Made by a program: the position numbers and the translations under genes. From the NCBI RefSeq assembly GCF_021495345.1, contig NZ_CP099397.1:3658001-3722000 (forward strand): 64,000 nucleotides of DNA, read 5' to 3'. This stretch comes from Pseudomonas hydrolytica. Lineage in GTDB: Bacteria; Pseudomonadota; Gammaproteobacteria; Pseudomonadales; Pseudomonadaceae. The stretch's first letter is position 1; the number at the start of each line of letters is the position of its first letter. Below are positions 28,147 to 38,983 of this stretch, one piece after another. A model generated the notes under the pieces. The model saw nothing but the letters and a program-made list of their open reading frames with translations. It was not told the origin of the DNA and searched no databases.

Positions 28147-28472
28147 GCGCGCGGCTCCTCGCCATCGACGTGATCGGTTTTCAACTCACCCAGGCCGCGC
28201 AGGGCCAATACCACGACGAAAGCGGTCATGGCGAAGCCGATGACGATGGCGGTCAGCACCAGCGCCTGCGGCAGCGGGTCGCCGTATTCGGCGCTCTTGC
28301 CGATCACCGCCGGCACGCCGGTGCCCAGCCGCCCCGTGGCGAAGATGAACAGGTTGACCGCATAGGAAATCAGGGTCAGGCCCATCACCACCGGGAAGAT
28401 GCGCGCCCGCAGCAGCAGGTAGACGCCGCTGGCCGCCAGTACCCCAAGGGTGATCGCGAACATAGCCTCCAT
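28143..28472 (-). CDS. shaC: Mrp/Sha-type antiporter subunit C (operon 1)
   Basis: 109 residues, three membrane helices, NuoK-like. PQALVLTAIVIGFAMTAFVV carries the MnhC signature. The start (28472) lies 1 nt after the A-subunit stop, with a strong AGGAGGT ribosome-binding site inside the A gene. Overlaps D by 4 nt. Its counterpart in operon 2 has 25 more residues at the C-terminus. Confidence 0.93.
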   Translation of the reverse strand: MEAMFAITLGVLAASGVYLLLRARIFPVVMGLTLISYAVNLFIFATGRLGTGVPAVIGKSAEYGDPLPQALVLTAIVIGFAMTAFVVVLALRGLGELKTDHVDGEEPRA

Positions 28473-28473
28473 A

Positions 28474-31266
<2,793 letters not shown>

Positions 31267-31645
31267 CGGCAAAACCCCTTATGCTGGCACGCCGGAAACG
31301 CGGTCCCGACGACGAGAATTGGAGTCGCAACTCCCTGACGGTAATCCCCAATGCACCACAACGAAGCAGCTAAGTCGTTGTCGGCACAAGAATAACCGCC
31401 GATTATCCATAACTATCAATGCAACGTCATGTATTGAAGTATTACTAAACACACTTGGTTACACCACGCGGCCCCAGGCGTGCCCAACGGGCATCGAGAG
31501 TAGCAGCCGCAGGCTGCGGCAACAGGCATGTACCAAGCTTTTTTACCAATGGCGCCGAGCATCCCTTCCGGCACAGGCCGAGGTTTTACTGGCAGGCATA
31601 AAAAAGCCGGAGCAGCCCTGCAGCTACTCCGGCTCTGGGCCGCGC
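31267..31645. other. 379-nt gap upstream of Mrp operon 1
   Basis: Contains an AT-rich stretch at about 31360-31470, unusual for this genome, which probably holds the operon 1 promoter on the minus strand, though no convincing -35/-10 pair stands out. A short inverted repeat GCCGCAG-G-CTGCGGC is at 31506-31520. The left-reading terminator of the neighbouring lipoprotein gene lies at 31600-31634. No credible gene. Confidence 0.6.
31600..31634 (-). terminator. Intrinsic terminator of the glycine-zipper lipoprotein gene
   Basis: On the minus strand AGCCGGAG (31634-31627), a 14-nt loop, CTCCGGCT (31612-31605) and then a run of T (31605-31600). 12 nt past the stop codon. Confidence 0.88.
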
Positions 31646-32107
31646 TCAGTGGGTGACGCGGCTGGTGCCGTTGACGGTCATGATGCGCACGCGCTCACCG
31701 ACGCGGAACACCTGGTTGGGCTCGACCTCCTGCACGTAGGCGCGCAGCGTGCCATCGTCCTCGCGCACGGTGATCTCCACACCCTGGGTGCGGGTCAGGC
31801 CTTCCTCGGCTGCGGCACCGAGCAGGCCGCCGGCCACCGCGCCGACCACCGCCATCACCGCGCTGCCGCGGCCACCGCCGATGCCACTGCCGCCGATGCC
31901 ACCGACAACCGCACCGGCACCTGCGCCGATGGGGGTCTTGGTACCCTCGATCTTCACCGGTCGCAGCGACTCGATGGTGCCCATGCGTACCGTCTGCACG
32001 GCCCGCGCCTCGCTGCGGCTATAGGTGTCTCCGGTCAGGCTGGACTGACAGCCGCCGAGGGCCAGTAGCGCGGCCAGCGAGGTAATGAGCAGAGTGGGTT
32101 TACGCAT
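31646..32107 (-). CDS. Glycine-zipper outer-membrane lipoprotein (SlyB/17-kDa antigen family)
   Basis: 153 residues, lipobox LLALGGC with lipidated Cys20. A Gly-rich 2TM zipper covers about 60-105 (GAGAGAVVGGIGGSGIGGGR, then GSAVMAVVGAVAGGLLG). The C-terminal region (EITVREDDGTLRAYVQEVEP) matches SlyB-type proteins, which stabilise the outer membrane. The start at 32107 (MRKPTLLITS) gives the proper lipoprotein signal; the frame stays open further upstream. Strong terminator follows. Confidence 0.9.
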   Translation of the reverse strand: MRKPTLLITSLAALLALGGCQSSLTGDTYSRSEARAVQTVRMGTIESLRPVKIEGTKTPIGAGAGAVVGGIGGSGIGGGRGSAVMAVVGAVAGGLLGAAAEEGLTRTQGVEITVREDDGTLRAYVQEVEPNQVFRVGERVRIMTVNGTSRVTH

Positions 32108-32231
32108 AGCAATTCCTCCAGAGATGTCTCGATCCATTAGACGCCGCGTCCGCGCGACTGTCACGAGCCTGCACCAACAATAGTAGATTCAGACAGAGAC
32201 AGTTCAGTTAGGTTCTGCCCGCAGCCCGCGC

Positions 32232-33374
32232 TCAACGAGCGCCGGCCTGGGCCAGGTGCCACAGTCTGGCGATATCCACCGCGCGGGCCTCGAGTTCGCC
32301 GGCCGCAGCGGCCATGGCCTGCTCCAGCGAAAGCGGGCCCGGCGCCAGGCTGAAGGCTGCCTCGATACCTGCATCGTAGAGCGCCTGATAGTCCTCACCC
32401 AGGCTGCCGGCCAGGGCGATCACCGGCACGCCGGCATCCTGCGCGACGCGCGCGACACCGACCGGCGTCTTGCCGTGCAGGGTCTGCGCATCCATCCGTC
32501 CCTCGCCGGTGATCACCAGATCGGCGCCCTGCACCGCCTCTGCCAGGCCGGACAGCTCGGCCACCAGTTCGATACCCGGGCGAAAGGTGGCCTTGAGGAA
32601 GGCGCGTGCGGCAAACCCCAACCCTCCGGCCGCGCCGACACCGGGGAACTCGGCATGATCCTCGCCCAGCGTCGCGGCGGCGATGCGTGCGAAACGGCCG
32701 AGGGCCGTATCCAGCTCGGCAACCTGCTCGGGTGTGGCGCCCTTCTGCGGCCCGAACACCGCAGAGGCTCCGCGCGCACCGCACAGCGGGTTGTCGACGT
32801 CTGCCGCGACCTCGATCTGCACCTGCAGCAGCCGCGCATCCAGGCCGCTCAGATCCAGCTGATCGAGCGCCGCCAGTGCCGCTCCACCTGCCGCCAGTTC
32901 GCGACCCTGGTCATCGAGAAAGCGCATGCCCAGGGCCTGCAGCAAGCCGGCTCCGGCATCGTTGGTGGCGCTGCCGCCGAGGCCGAGGATGATGCGCGAG
33001 GCGCCAGCCTGCAGCGCCTCGGCGATCAGCTCGCCAGTACCGAAACTGCTGGCTACAAGGGCATCGCGCTGCTCGCGCGGCACCCAGTGCAGACCGCTGG
33101 CGGCGGCCATCTCTATCACCGCGGTGCCCTCCCCCAGCCAGCCCCAGTGGGCGCGCACAGGCTCGCCCATGGGACCGCGCACCCAGCACTCGCGGCGCTC
33201 GCCACCGACCGCGGCGAGCAGCGCATCCACCGTGCCTTCACCGCCGTCGGCCATGGGTCGCAGCAGGCATTCGGCCGCGGGGAACACCCGCTGCCAGCCG
33301 CGCGCGATGGCTGCAGCCGCCTCGGGCGCACTGAGGCTCTCCTTGAAGGAGTCGGGAGCGATGACGATTTTCAT
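32232..33374 (-). CDS. Glycerate kinase (GarK/GlxK family)
   Basis: Phosphorylates D-glycerate, usually to 2-phosphoglycerate in this family. 380 residues, full family length, with the N-terminal signature MKIVIAPDSFKESLSAPEAA, the motif PMADGGEGTVDAL, GLGGSATNDAGAGLLQALG and GEGRMDAQTLHGKTP near the C-terminus. Preceded by a GntP-type permease (55 nt) and a CdaR regulator on the same strand, which fits a D-glycerate utilisation unit. Confidence 0.93.
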   Translation of the reverse strand: MKIVIAPDSFKESLSAPEAAAAIARGWQRVFPAAECLLRPMADGGEGTVDALLAAVGGERRECWVRGPMGEPVRAHWGWLGEGTAVIEMAAASGLHWVPREQRDALVASSFGTGELIAEALQAGASRIILGLGGSATNDAGAGLLQALGMRFLDDQGRELAAGGAALAALDQLDLSGLDARLLQVQIEVAADVDNPLCGARGASAVFGPQKGATPEQVAELDTALGRFARIAAATLGEDHAEFPGVGAAGGLGFAARAFLKATFRPGIELVAELSGLAEAVQGADLVITGEGRMDAQTLHGKTPVGVARVAQDAGVPVIALAGSLGEDYQALYDAGIEAAFSLAPGPLSLEQAMAAAAGELEARAVDIARLWHLAQAGAR

Positions 33375-33429
33375 GATGAAACACCTCGAAAGGAGCGGAC
33401 AACCCGAGGTCGCCCGCCGATAAAGCGGA

Positions 33430-34797
33430 TTACAGCAGAACCAGGCTGAGCAGCCAGACGGCCAGCATGCCGGCCACGCCCTGAACCAGGGTGGCCATGG
33501 TCTGGGCGCGATAGGCGGTGGCCACTTTCATGCGGCTGAACTGGGTCACCACCCAGAAGAAGCTGTCGTTGGCGTGGGATACGGTCATGGCACCGGCACC
33601 GATGGCCATCACCGTCAGTACGCGGCCCATCTCGCTGTCCAGACCCAGGTTGCCCAGCAGCGGCGCCACCATGGCCGAGGTAGTGACCAGGGCCACGGTG
33701 GACGAACCTTGCGCGCTCTTCAGGGCGGCGGCCACCAGGAAGGGCATGAACAGGCCGATGCCCAGAGCCGAGAGGGTGTCGCCCAGATAGCCGGTCAGCG
33801 CGGTGGCCTTGAGAATCGCGCCGAAAGCGCCACCGGCACCGGTGATCAGCAGAATCGGCGCGGCTTCCTTGAGGCCGTGCGCCACGTGATCGTGCAGTTG
33901 CTGCCGCTTGCCCTCGCCCTTGAGCAGCGAGCAGGCCAGCACCAGGCCGACCAGCAAGGCGGCGACCGGCTGGCCGAGGAAGCTCAGCAGCTCGAACAGC
34001 ACGCCCTCGCCGAGCGGCTTGCTGGGAAAGGCCGCGACCGAGCCGAGGCAGATCAGCACGATGGGCACGAAGATCGGCGAGAACGCCTTCCAGGCACTGG
34101 GCAGTTTGCCGTAGCGGGCACGCAGCGCAGCGAAATCGACATTGTCGGCGAGCAGCTCGCTGGGCGCTTCTTCCAGCAGCTCGTGGTCGTCCTGCTTGAG
34201 GAAACGATTGGCCCACAGCATGCCCGCCACCGCGGTGACCGCAGCCACCAGCAGGCCGACCAGAATCACCAGGCCCAGCGAGGTTTCCAGGCCCAGGTTA
34301 CCGGCGGCGGCGATCGGTCCCGGCGTCGGCGGCACGAAGGTGTGGGTGGCGTACAGGCCGGTAGCCAGGGCCACGCTCATGGCCACCACGGAAACCTTCA
34401 TGCGCGCGGCCAGGGCATTTTTCAGCGAGTTGAGAATGACGTAGCCGGAGTCGCAGAACACCGGAATCGACACCAGATAGCCGATGATCGACAGGGTCAG
34501 GGTGGGAAAGCGCTGGCCCAGCAGACGGATCACCGTCTCGGCCATGGTGATGGCCGCACCGCTGCGCTCGAGCATCACCCCGATGATGGTACCGAGCACG
34601 ATGACGATGCCGATGTAACCGAGGATGCCGCCAAACCCGGCGGTGATGGTCTTGATGATTTCGCCACTGGGCAGCTGGTAGGCGAAACCGGCGATCAGCG
34701 CCGCGGCCAGCAGGGCGAGAAAGGGATGCAGCTTCAATCGGGTGGTGGACAGCACGATGAACGCGATCAGTGCCAGCAGAATCAGGACCAGGCCCAT
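33430..34797 (-). CDS. GntP-family permease, probably for glycerate or gluconate
   Basis: 455 residues, about 12-14 membrane helices. GntP features include FVPPTPGPIAAAGNLGLE, SIPVFCDSGYVILNSLKNAL and VALVTTSAMVAPLL. The start at 34797 (MGLVLILLAL) is preferred because AGGAGA lies 6 nt upstream; an ATG five codons earlier (34812) would put that Shine-Dalgarno inside the gene. Adjacent glycerate kinase and CdaR suggest glycerate as substrate rather than gluconate (no gluconate kinase nearby). Confidence 0.88.
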   Translation of the reverse strand: MGLVLILLALIAFIVLSTTRLKLHPFLALLAAALIAGFAYQLPSGEIIKTITAGFGGILGYIGIVIVLGTIIGVMLERSGAAITMAETVIRLLGQRFPTLTLSIIGYLVSIPVFCDSGYVILNSLKNALAARMKVSVVAMSVALATGLYATHTFVPPTPGPIAAAGNLGLETSLGLVILVGLLVAAVTAVAGMLWANRFLKQDDHELLEEAPSELLADNVDFAALRARYGKLPSAWKAFSPIFVPIVLICLGSVAAFPSKPLGEGVLFELLSFLGQPVAALLVGLVLACSLLKGEGKRQQLHDHVAHGLKEAAPILLITGAGGAFGAILKATALTGYLGDTLSALGIGLFMPFLVAAALKSAQGSSTVALVTTSAMVAPLLGNLGLDSEMGRVLTVMAIGAGAMTVSHANDSFFWVVTQFSRMKVATAYRAQTMATLVQGVAGMLAVWLLSLVLL

Positions 34798-34936
34798 GAC
34801 CAGTCTCCTCATTGTTGTTATGGCGGGCGTCAGGCCCGGATGGGAATGCCGACAGGCGCCTCAATTGTCGCCCAGCCCACCCTCGCCCCGCCCTGTGCGC
34901 AGGCACCACCAACGCGCATTCATATGCAGCTTCGGC

Positions 34937-34950
34937 TGTGCACATGCACA
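34937..34950. promoter_or_regulatory. Palindrome upstream of the permease gene, possible CdaR operator
   Basis: TGTGCA-CA-TGCACA, perfect 6-bp arms with 2-nt centre, in the 194-nt gap between cdaR and the permease gene, about 140 nt before the permease ATG. Position suits an activator site; the binding protein is inferred. Confidence 0.35.
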
Positions 34951-34991
34951 ACCTTTGACCACAAGATCGATCCACTGACTGCGCTCGCGGA

Positions 34992-36107
34992 TCAATCGGC
35001 CTCGCCCGACTCCAGCAGGCCCAACCCGAGCGACAGTTGCAGGCGCTGATCCAGGCGATCGAGGTCCAGTCCGCTGAGCTCGCCGATACGCTCCAGACGA
35101 TAACGCAGGGTGTTGCGGTGGATGCCCAGCGCCTGCGCGCACAGCTGCACCTGGCCGTCATGCGCGCACCAGGCCTCCAGCGTGGCGCGCAGGGTGCCGT
35201 GCGGGTCCTGCGCCAACACCCGGCGCAGCGGCGCCAGCCAGCCCTGCAGCAACCAGCTGTGGCGCTGAGCATGGAGCAAGGTCGGCAGACGCAGCTCTTC
35301 CAAGGGCAACAGGCGACGCTCCGGAAAACGCGCCAGGCCATAGGCCTGCAGGTCGCGCAGCACCAGGCTGGCCTGACGCAGCTCGGCCAGGTCGTGCAGC
35401 GGGTCGCTGAGCGCCAGCGAGCGTATGCCCCACTCACGCTCATCGGCCTGCGCCAACCAGGCATGGTCATCGCGACCGGCGCTGTACGGCCTGCACCACA
35501 AGAGCTCGTGGCGCCCGAGCGGCGCCAGCAGATGCTCGCTCTTGCTACCCAGCGCGGCGAGCAGACGTGCCTGGCGCGGCAGCGGATCGCCCTCCTCCAC
35601 CAGACGCAGCAGGCATATCTGCCGCGGCCAGGTGAGCTGCAGCCCCAGGCGTTCGGCCTCGACTTCCAGGCTGCTGAGCCGCTGCTGCGGATCCAGCAGC
35701 TGGCGCAGCCAGGCCTCCTGCTGATGCCGCTGCCAGTGCCGCTCGGCCTGCAGCACGCGGTGCTCGACCAGCATTTCGGCAGCCATGCGTACCAGCTCGG
35801 CGTAAGGCCTGACGATGTCCGGATCGCCGGTGATCCCCAGCACGCCGATCAGTTGCTCGGCATGCAGCAGCGGCAGATTGACCCCGGGCTTCACGCCACG
35901 CAGGCAGGCTGCGGCCTGGGCGTCGATCTCCACCACGCGGCGGTTGGCCAGCACCAGTTGCGCCCCCTCGTGACGGGTATGCAGACGGCTGGGATCACCG
36001 CTGCCGATGATCATTCCCTGGGCGTCCATGACGTTGATGTTGTGCGGCAGGATGGCCATGGCACGATCGACGATGTGCTGGGCCAGGGTGGAGTCGAGTT
36101 CGAGCAT
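34992..36107 (-). CDS. cdaR: Sugar-diacid/glycerate regulator, CdaR family
   Basis: 371 residues. The N-terminal diacid-recognition domain (about 1-135) includes LAQHIVDRAMAILPHNINVM and LLHAEQLIGVLGITGDPDIV. A central GGDEF-like segment and a C-terminal PucR-type helix-turn-helix (CAQALGIHRNTLRYRLERIG at about 330-349) follow. E. coli CdaR activates glucarate, galactarate and glycerate genes. The start at 36107 (MLELDSTLAQ) begins at the conserved domain; the longer frame upstream overlaps pdxH. Upstream of permease and glycerate kinase on the same strand. Confidence 0.9.
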   Translation of the reverse strand: MLELDSTLAQHIVDRAMAILPHNINVMDAQGMIIGSGDPSRLHTRHEGAQLVLANRRVVEIDAQAAACLRGVKPGVNLPLLHAEQLIGVLGITGDPDIVRPYAELVRMAAEMLVEHRVLQAERHWQRHQQEAWLRQLLDPQQRLSSLEVEAERLGLQLTWPRQICLLRLVEEGDPLPRQARLLAALGSKSEHLLAPLGRHELLWCRPYSAGRDDHAWLAQADEREWGIRSLALSDPLHDLAELRQASLVLRDLQAYGLARFPERRLLPLEELRLPTLLHAQRHSWLLQGWLAPLRRVLAQDPHGTLRATLEAWCAHDGQVQLCAQALGIHRNTLRYRLERIGELSGLDLDRLDQRLQLSLGLGLLESGEAD

Positions 36108-36180
36108 GCAGGCGGCCTCGCGGGTGAGGCCGCCATTGTAGGCTGATCGCTGGCGCGCTACGCCAGCGAAGGCAGGCGTT

Positions 36181-36828
36181 TCAGGGCGCCAGGCGCTGAC
36201 GGATCCAGGCCTCGCCCTGCAGGCGGTAATCGAGGCGGTCATGCAAGCGGCTCGGCCGCCCCTGCCAGAACTCGATGCGCTCGGGCAGCAGGCGATAGCC
36301 ACCCCAGTGGGGTGGGCAGTGCGGGGCCTGATTGAGAAAGCGCTTCTCGGTTTCCGCCAGCAGATTCTCGAGCTCGGCGCGATCCCGGATCACCCGGCTC
36401 TGCGGCGAGGCCCAGGCGCCGATGCGGCTGCCCAGCGGGCGCACCTGGAAGTAGCCATCGGACTCGGCCGGCGTGACACGCTCGACCCGCCCTTCGATAC
36501 GCACCTGACGCTCCAGGCTCGGCCAGAAGAAGGTCATCGCGGCATAGGGGCGCGCCGCCAGCTGGCGACCCTTGGCGCTTTCATAGTTGCTGAAGAAGGT
36601 GAAGCCACGCTCGTCGAGTCCCTTGAGCAGCAACACCCGACAGTGCGGGCGCCCGTCCTCGTCGACCGTGGCCAGGGTCATGGCATTGGGCTCGACCGGC
36701 AACTGCTCGGTCTTCACCGCATCATCGAACCACTGCCGAAACAGGGTAAAGGGATCCAGCGGGGCCTGGGCTTCGCTCAGGCCGTCGCGGGTGTAGTCGC
36801 GGCGCATGTCGGCCAACGTCTGGGTCAT
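36181..36828 (-). CDS. pdxH: Pyridoxamine 5'-phosphate oxidase
   Basis: FMN enzyme converting pyridoxine- or pyridoxamine-5'-phosphate to pyridoxal-5'-phosphate. 215 residues, the P. aeruginosa length. FMN/PLP signature segments include [57 protein letters not shown] and the C-terminal [20 protein letters not shown], ending RLAP. Stand-alone gene with 34 nt to the OmpA-like gene upstream. Confidence 0.97.
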   Translation of the reverse strand: MTQTLADMRRDYTRDGLSEAQAPLDPFTLFRQWFDDAVKTEQLPVEPNAMTLATVDEDGRPHCRVLLLKGLDERGFTFFSNYESAKGRQLAARPYAAMTFFWPSLERQVRIEGRVERVTPAESDGYFQVRPLGSRIGAWASPQSRVIRDRAELENLLAETEKRFLNQAPHCPPHWGGYRLLPERIEFWQGRPSRLHDRLDYRLQGEAWIRQRLAP

Positions 36829-36862
36829 GGCAGTTCCTCACAGAGGGGAAATGCCGCCAAGC

Positions 36863-37516
36863 TTACTCCGACTTGCTCAATTTTCCTTGATCTGCGGCAG
36901 CTACCTTGGGACCGTCGATGGCATCGGCCTTGGCCGGCTGGCTGTATTTGGCGATCAGGCCCTGCATGGTGTCGCGCGAGGTCAGCAGAATCTCGACGCG
37001 GCGGTTGAGTGCGCGGCCGGCAGCGCTGTCGTTGGCGGCGCGCGGCATGTCCGAACCGAGGCCCATGACCTGCAGGCGGTTCTGCTTGAGGCCGCTGAGG
37101 CGGAAGATGGAGGTGACGGCGCGGGCGCGCTGGTCGCTCAGTTCACGGTTGCGGGTGGCATCGCCACTGCTGTCGGCATGGCCGAGCACCACGACGGCCA
37201 TGTCTTCGTCGCTTTCCAGCAGCTTGGCGACGCGAGTGATGGGGCCGAGGCTGACCGGCAGCAGCATGTGCGGGCGGTCCGGGTTGAACGAGCCCTGCAC
37301 CGGTGCGGTGACCACCAGCAGGTTCTCGCGGCGCTCGAATTCGAAGTGACTGCCCTTGACCGCTTCACGCAGCTTCGGCTCGTACTCGTCGAGCCAGGCG
37401 CGGGTCACCTGGGGCGGCGGCATCACGGCCGCCTTGGCGACTTCCTTCTTTTCCGAGCCGGCGCAGCCCGCAATCAGCAGGCAGCAGGTGAAAGCGAAAA
37501 TGGTGTTGGCACGCAT
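36863..37516 (-). CDS. OmpA-family lipoprotein
   Basis: 217 residues, lipobox LLIAGC with lipidated Cys18, a variable N-terminal part and a C-terminal OmpA peptidoglycan-binding domain (about 75-190: VVVLGHADSSGDATRNRELS, DQRARAVTSIFRLSG, GRALNRRVEILL). It anchors the outer membrane to peptidoglycan. The start at 37516 (MRANTIFAFT) gives the lipoprotein signal. Not closely similar to the tandem OmpA pair at 48.7-50.2 kb. Confidence 0.9.
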   Translation of the reverse strand: MRANTIFAFTCCLLIAGCAGSEKKEVAKAAVMPPPQVTRAWLDEYEPKLREAVKGSHFEFERRENLLVVTAPVQGSFNPDRPHMLLPVSLGPITRVAKLLESDEDMAVVVLGHADSSGDATRNRELSDQRARAVTSIFRLSGLKQNRLQVMGLGSDMPRAANDSAAGRALNRRVEILLTSRDTMQGLIAKYSQPAKADAIDGPKVAAADQGKLSKSE

Positions 37517-37598
37517 GAAGCCCCCGAGGTCACACAAGTCTAATGGTCGGATCGTTATGGATGGTATCGATCAGCTGGCGCAAGTTTAGCCGCTTCAA

Positions 37599-38744
37599 TC
37601 AGATACAGTCCGCAATCTCTTGCGCAAGTTTCTGCGCTCGGGGGTCCATCAAGACGAACGGTCCTAGATTGTTGGTCACGAAGCCGAACGCCAGGTCCCG
37701 ATCAGGGTCGGCGAACCCGCTGGAGCCCCCCGCTCCCGGATGACCGAACGCCCGGGGCCCCATGCCGTAGGTGGCATTGGCCACATCGGCCTGATCGAGC
37801 ATGCAGCCCAGGCCGAAGCGGGTGCGCGTCAGCAGGGTCTTGTCTTCACCGAGACTGTGCTGGCGGGTCATCTCGCCGAGCAGCTCGCTCTCCAGCAGGC
37901 TGCCGTCGAGCAGCCCGGCGTAGAACCCCGCCAGGCTGCGCGCATTGCCATGGCCGTTGGCGGCCGGCTGCTGCATGCGCCGCCACTCGGGCTTGTTTGT
38001 GCTGGTCATGATCGACGGCGGATTGGTGAACGAGCGGGTGCTCATGGCCGCAGGTTCGCTCATCATCACCCGCAGCAGGCGCTGCGCCGCGGCGTCGCCG
38101 AGGTTGCCCTTGCCGCGCGCGATATGGGCGACGCGGTCGAATTCGCTGTCGGCCAGGCCGACATGAAAATCCAGCCCCAATGGCCGGGCGATGCGCGCGG
38201 CGATGCTCTCGCCGGGGCCACGCCCTTCCACCCGACGGATCAGCTCGCCGACCAGCCAGCCGTAGGTGATGGGCGCATAACCATGCCCCTCGCCGAGCGG
38301 CCACCAGGGCTCTTCGGCGGCCAGCGCGCTGGTCATGGTCTGCCAGTCGTACAGCGCTTCGGCCGGCAGCATCTGGTGCAGCGCCGGCAGCCCGGCCTGA
38401 TGGCAGAGCAGATGACGCACGCTGATGCGCTCCTTACCGGCAGCGGCGAACTCGGGCCAGTAGCGGGCCACCGGAGCGTCCAGGTCCAGCTTGCCTTCGC
38501 CCACCAGCTGCAGGACCACCACGGCGGCGAACGGCTTGGTGCAGGAGAACAGATTGGCGATGGTGTCGCTGTGCCAGGCCTGCCGGCCATCCTTGTCCAT
38601 CACCCCGGCCCACAGATCGATCACCGTCTCTCCGCCGACCTTGACGCAGAGGGCCGCACCGCGCTCCTGCGGGTCCTCGAACAGGGCGGCGAACGCCTCT
38701 TTCACCGCCTCGAAGCGCAAGTCGAAATAGCCCTGAATCTGCAC
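37599..38744 (-). CDS. Serine hydrolase of the beta-lactamase/EstB fold
   Basis: 381 residues. The SxxK motif Ser67-Cys-Thr-Lys70 (NLFSCTKPFAAVV) is followed by a YxxxxYG segment (GYAPITYGWLVGEL) and HPGAGGSSGFAD near the C-terminus in place of KTG. This is the class C beta-lactamase-like family of esterases and peptidases (COG1680), not a resistance enzyme by itself. No signal peptide, so probably cytoplasmic. Substrate unknown. Divergent from the second Mrp operon. Confidence 0.88.
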   Translation of the reverse strand: MQIQGYFDLRFEAVKEAFAALFEDPQERGAALCVKVGGETVIDLWAGVMDKDGRQAWHSDTIANLFSCTKPFAAVVVLQLVGEGKLDLDAPVARYWPEFAAAGKERISVRHLLCHQAGLPALHQMLPAEALYDWQTMTSALAAEEPWWPLGEGHGYAPITYGWLVGELIRRVEGRGPGESIAARIARPLGLDFHVGLADSEFDRVAHIARGKGNLGDAAAQRLLRVMMSEPAAMSTRSFTNPPSIMTSTNKPEWRRMQQPAANGHGNARSLAGFYAGLLDGSLLESELLGEMTRQHSLGEDKTLLTRTRFGLGCMLDQADVANATYGMGPRAFGHPGAGGSSGFADPDRDLAFGFVTNNLGPFVLMDPRAQKLAQEIADCI

Positions 38745-38843
38745 ACTGTTCTCCTGTTCGGGTGGCGCGCCAAGCGTGGCGGCAACGAAGGCCGCCTATC
38801 ATGCAATGTTCTGAAACTTCATAAAATAGCGATCTTCGATTGG

Positions 38844-38863
38844 TTTTTCCTATGCTGGAAAAA
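38844..38863. other. A/T-rich hairpin between the hydrolase gene and Mrp operon 2
   Basis: TTTTTCC (38844-38850), TATGCT, GGAAAAA (38857-38863), a 7-bp inverted repeat in the 239-nt divergent gap. Could be an operator or part of the operon 2 promoter; no firm promoter hexamers were found. Confidence 0.35.
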
Positions 38864-38983
38864 AGCGCGGCCTGATATGACCGGCCCGCCATGCGCCCTT
38901 TACCAGGCAGGCTGGAGCCAACCTGAAGTGCGTTCGCGGTCTATCGGCAGCCTTGGCCCCGACGCTTGGCACAGGAGAAATGC

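Noticed and set aside
31285..31291. TGGCACG as a possible sigma-54 promoter -24 element
   Set aside because: The required GC element of the -12 box does not follow at the correct spacing.
33574..35049. 491-codon plus-strand frame over the GntP permease
   Set aside because: Antisense shadow of a well-supported permease gene.
37599..38744. Antibiotic-resistance beta-lactamase
   Set aside because: SxxK is present, but there is no signal peptide and no KTG motif; it fits the EstB-like esterase/peptidase group.
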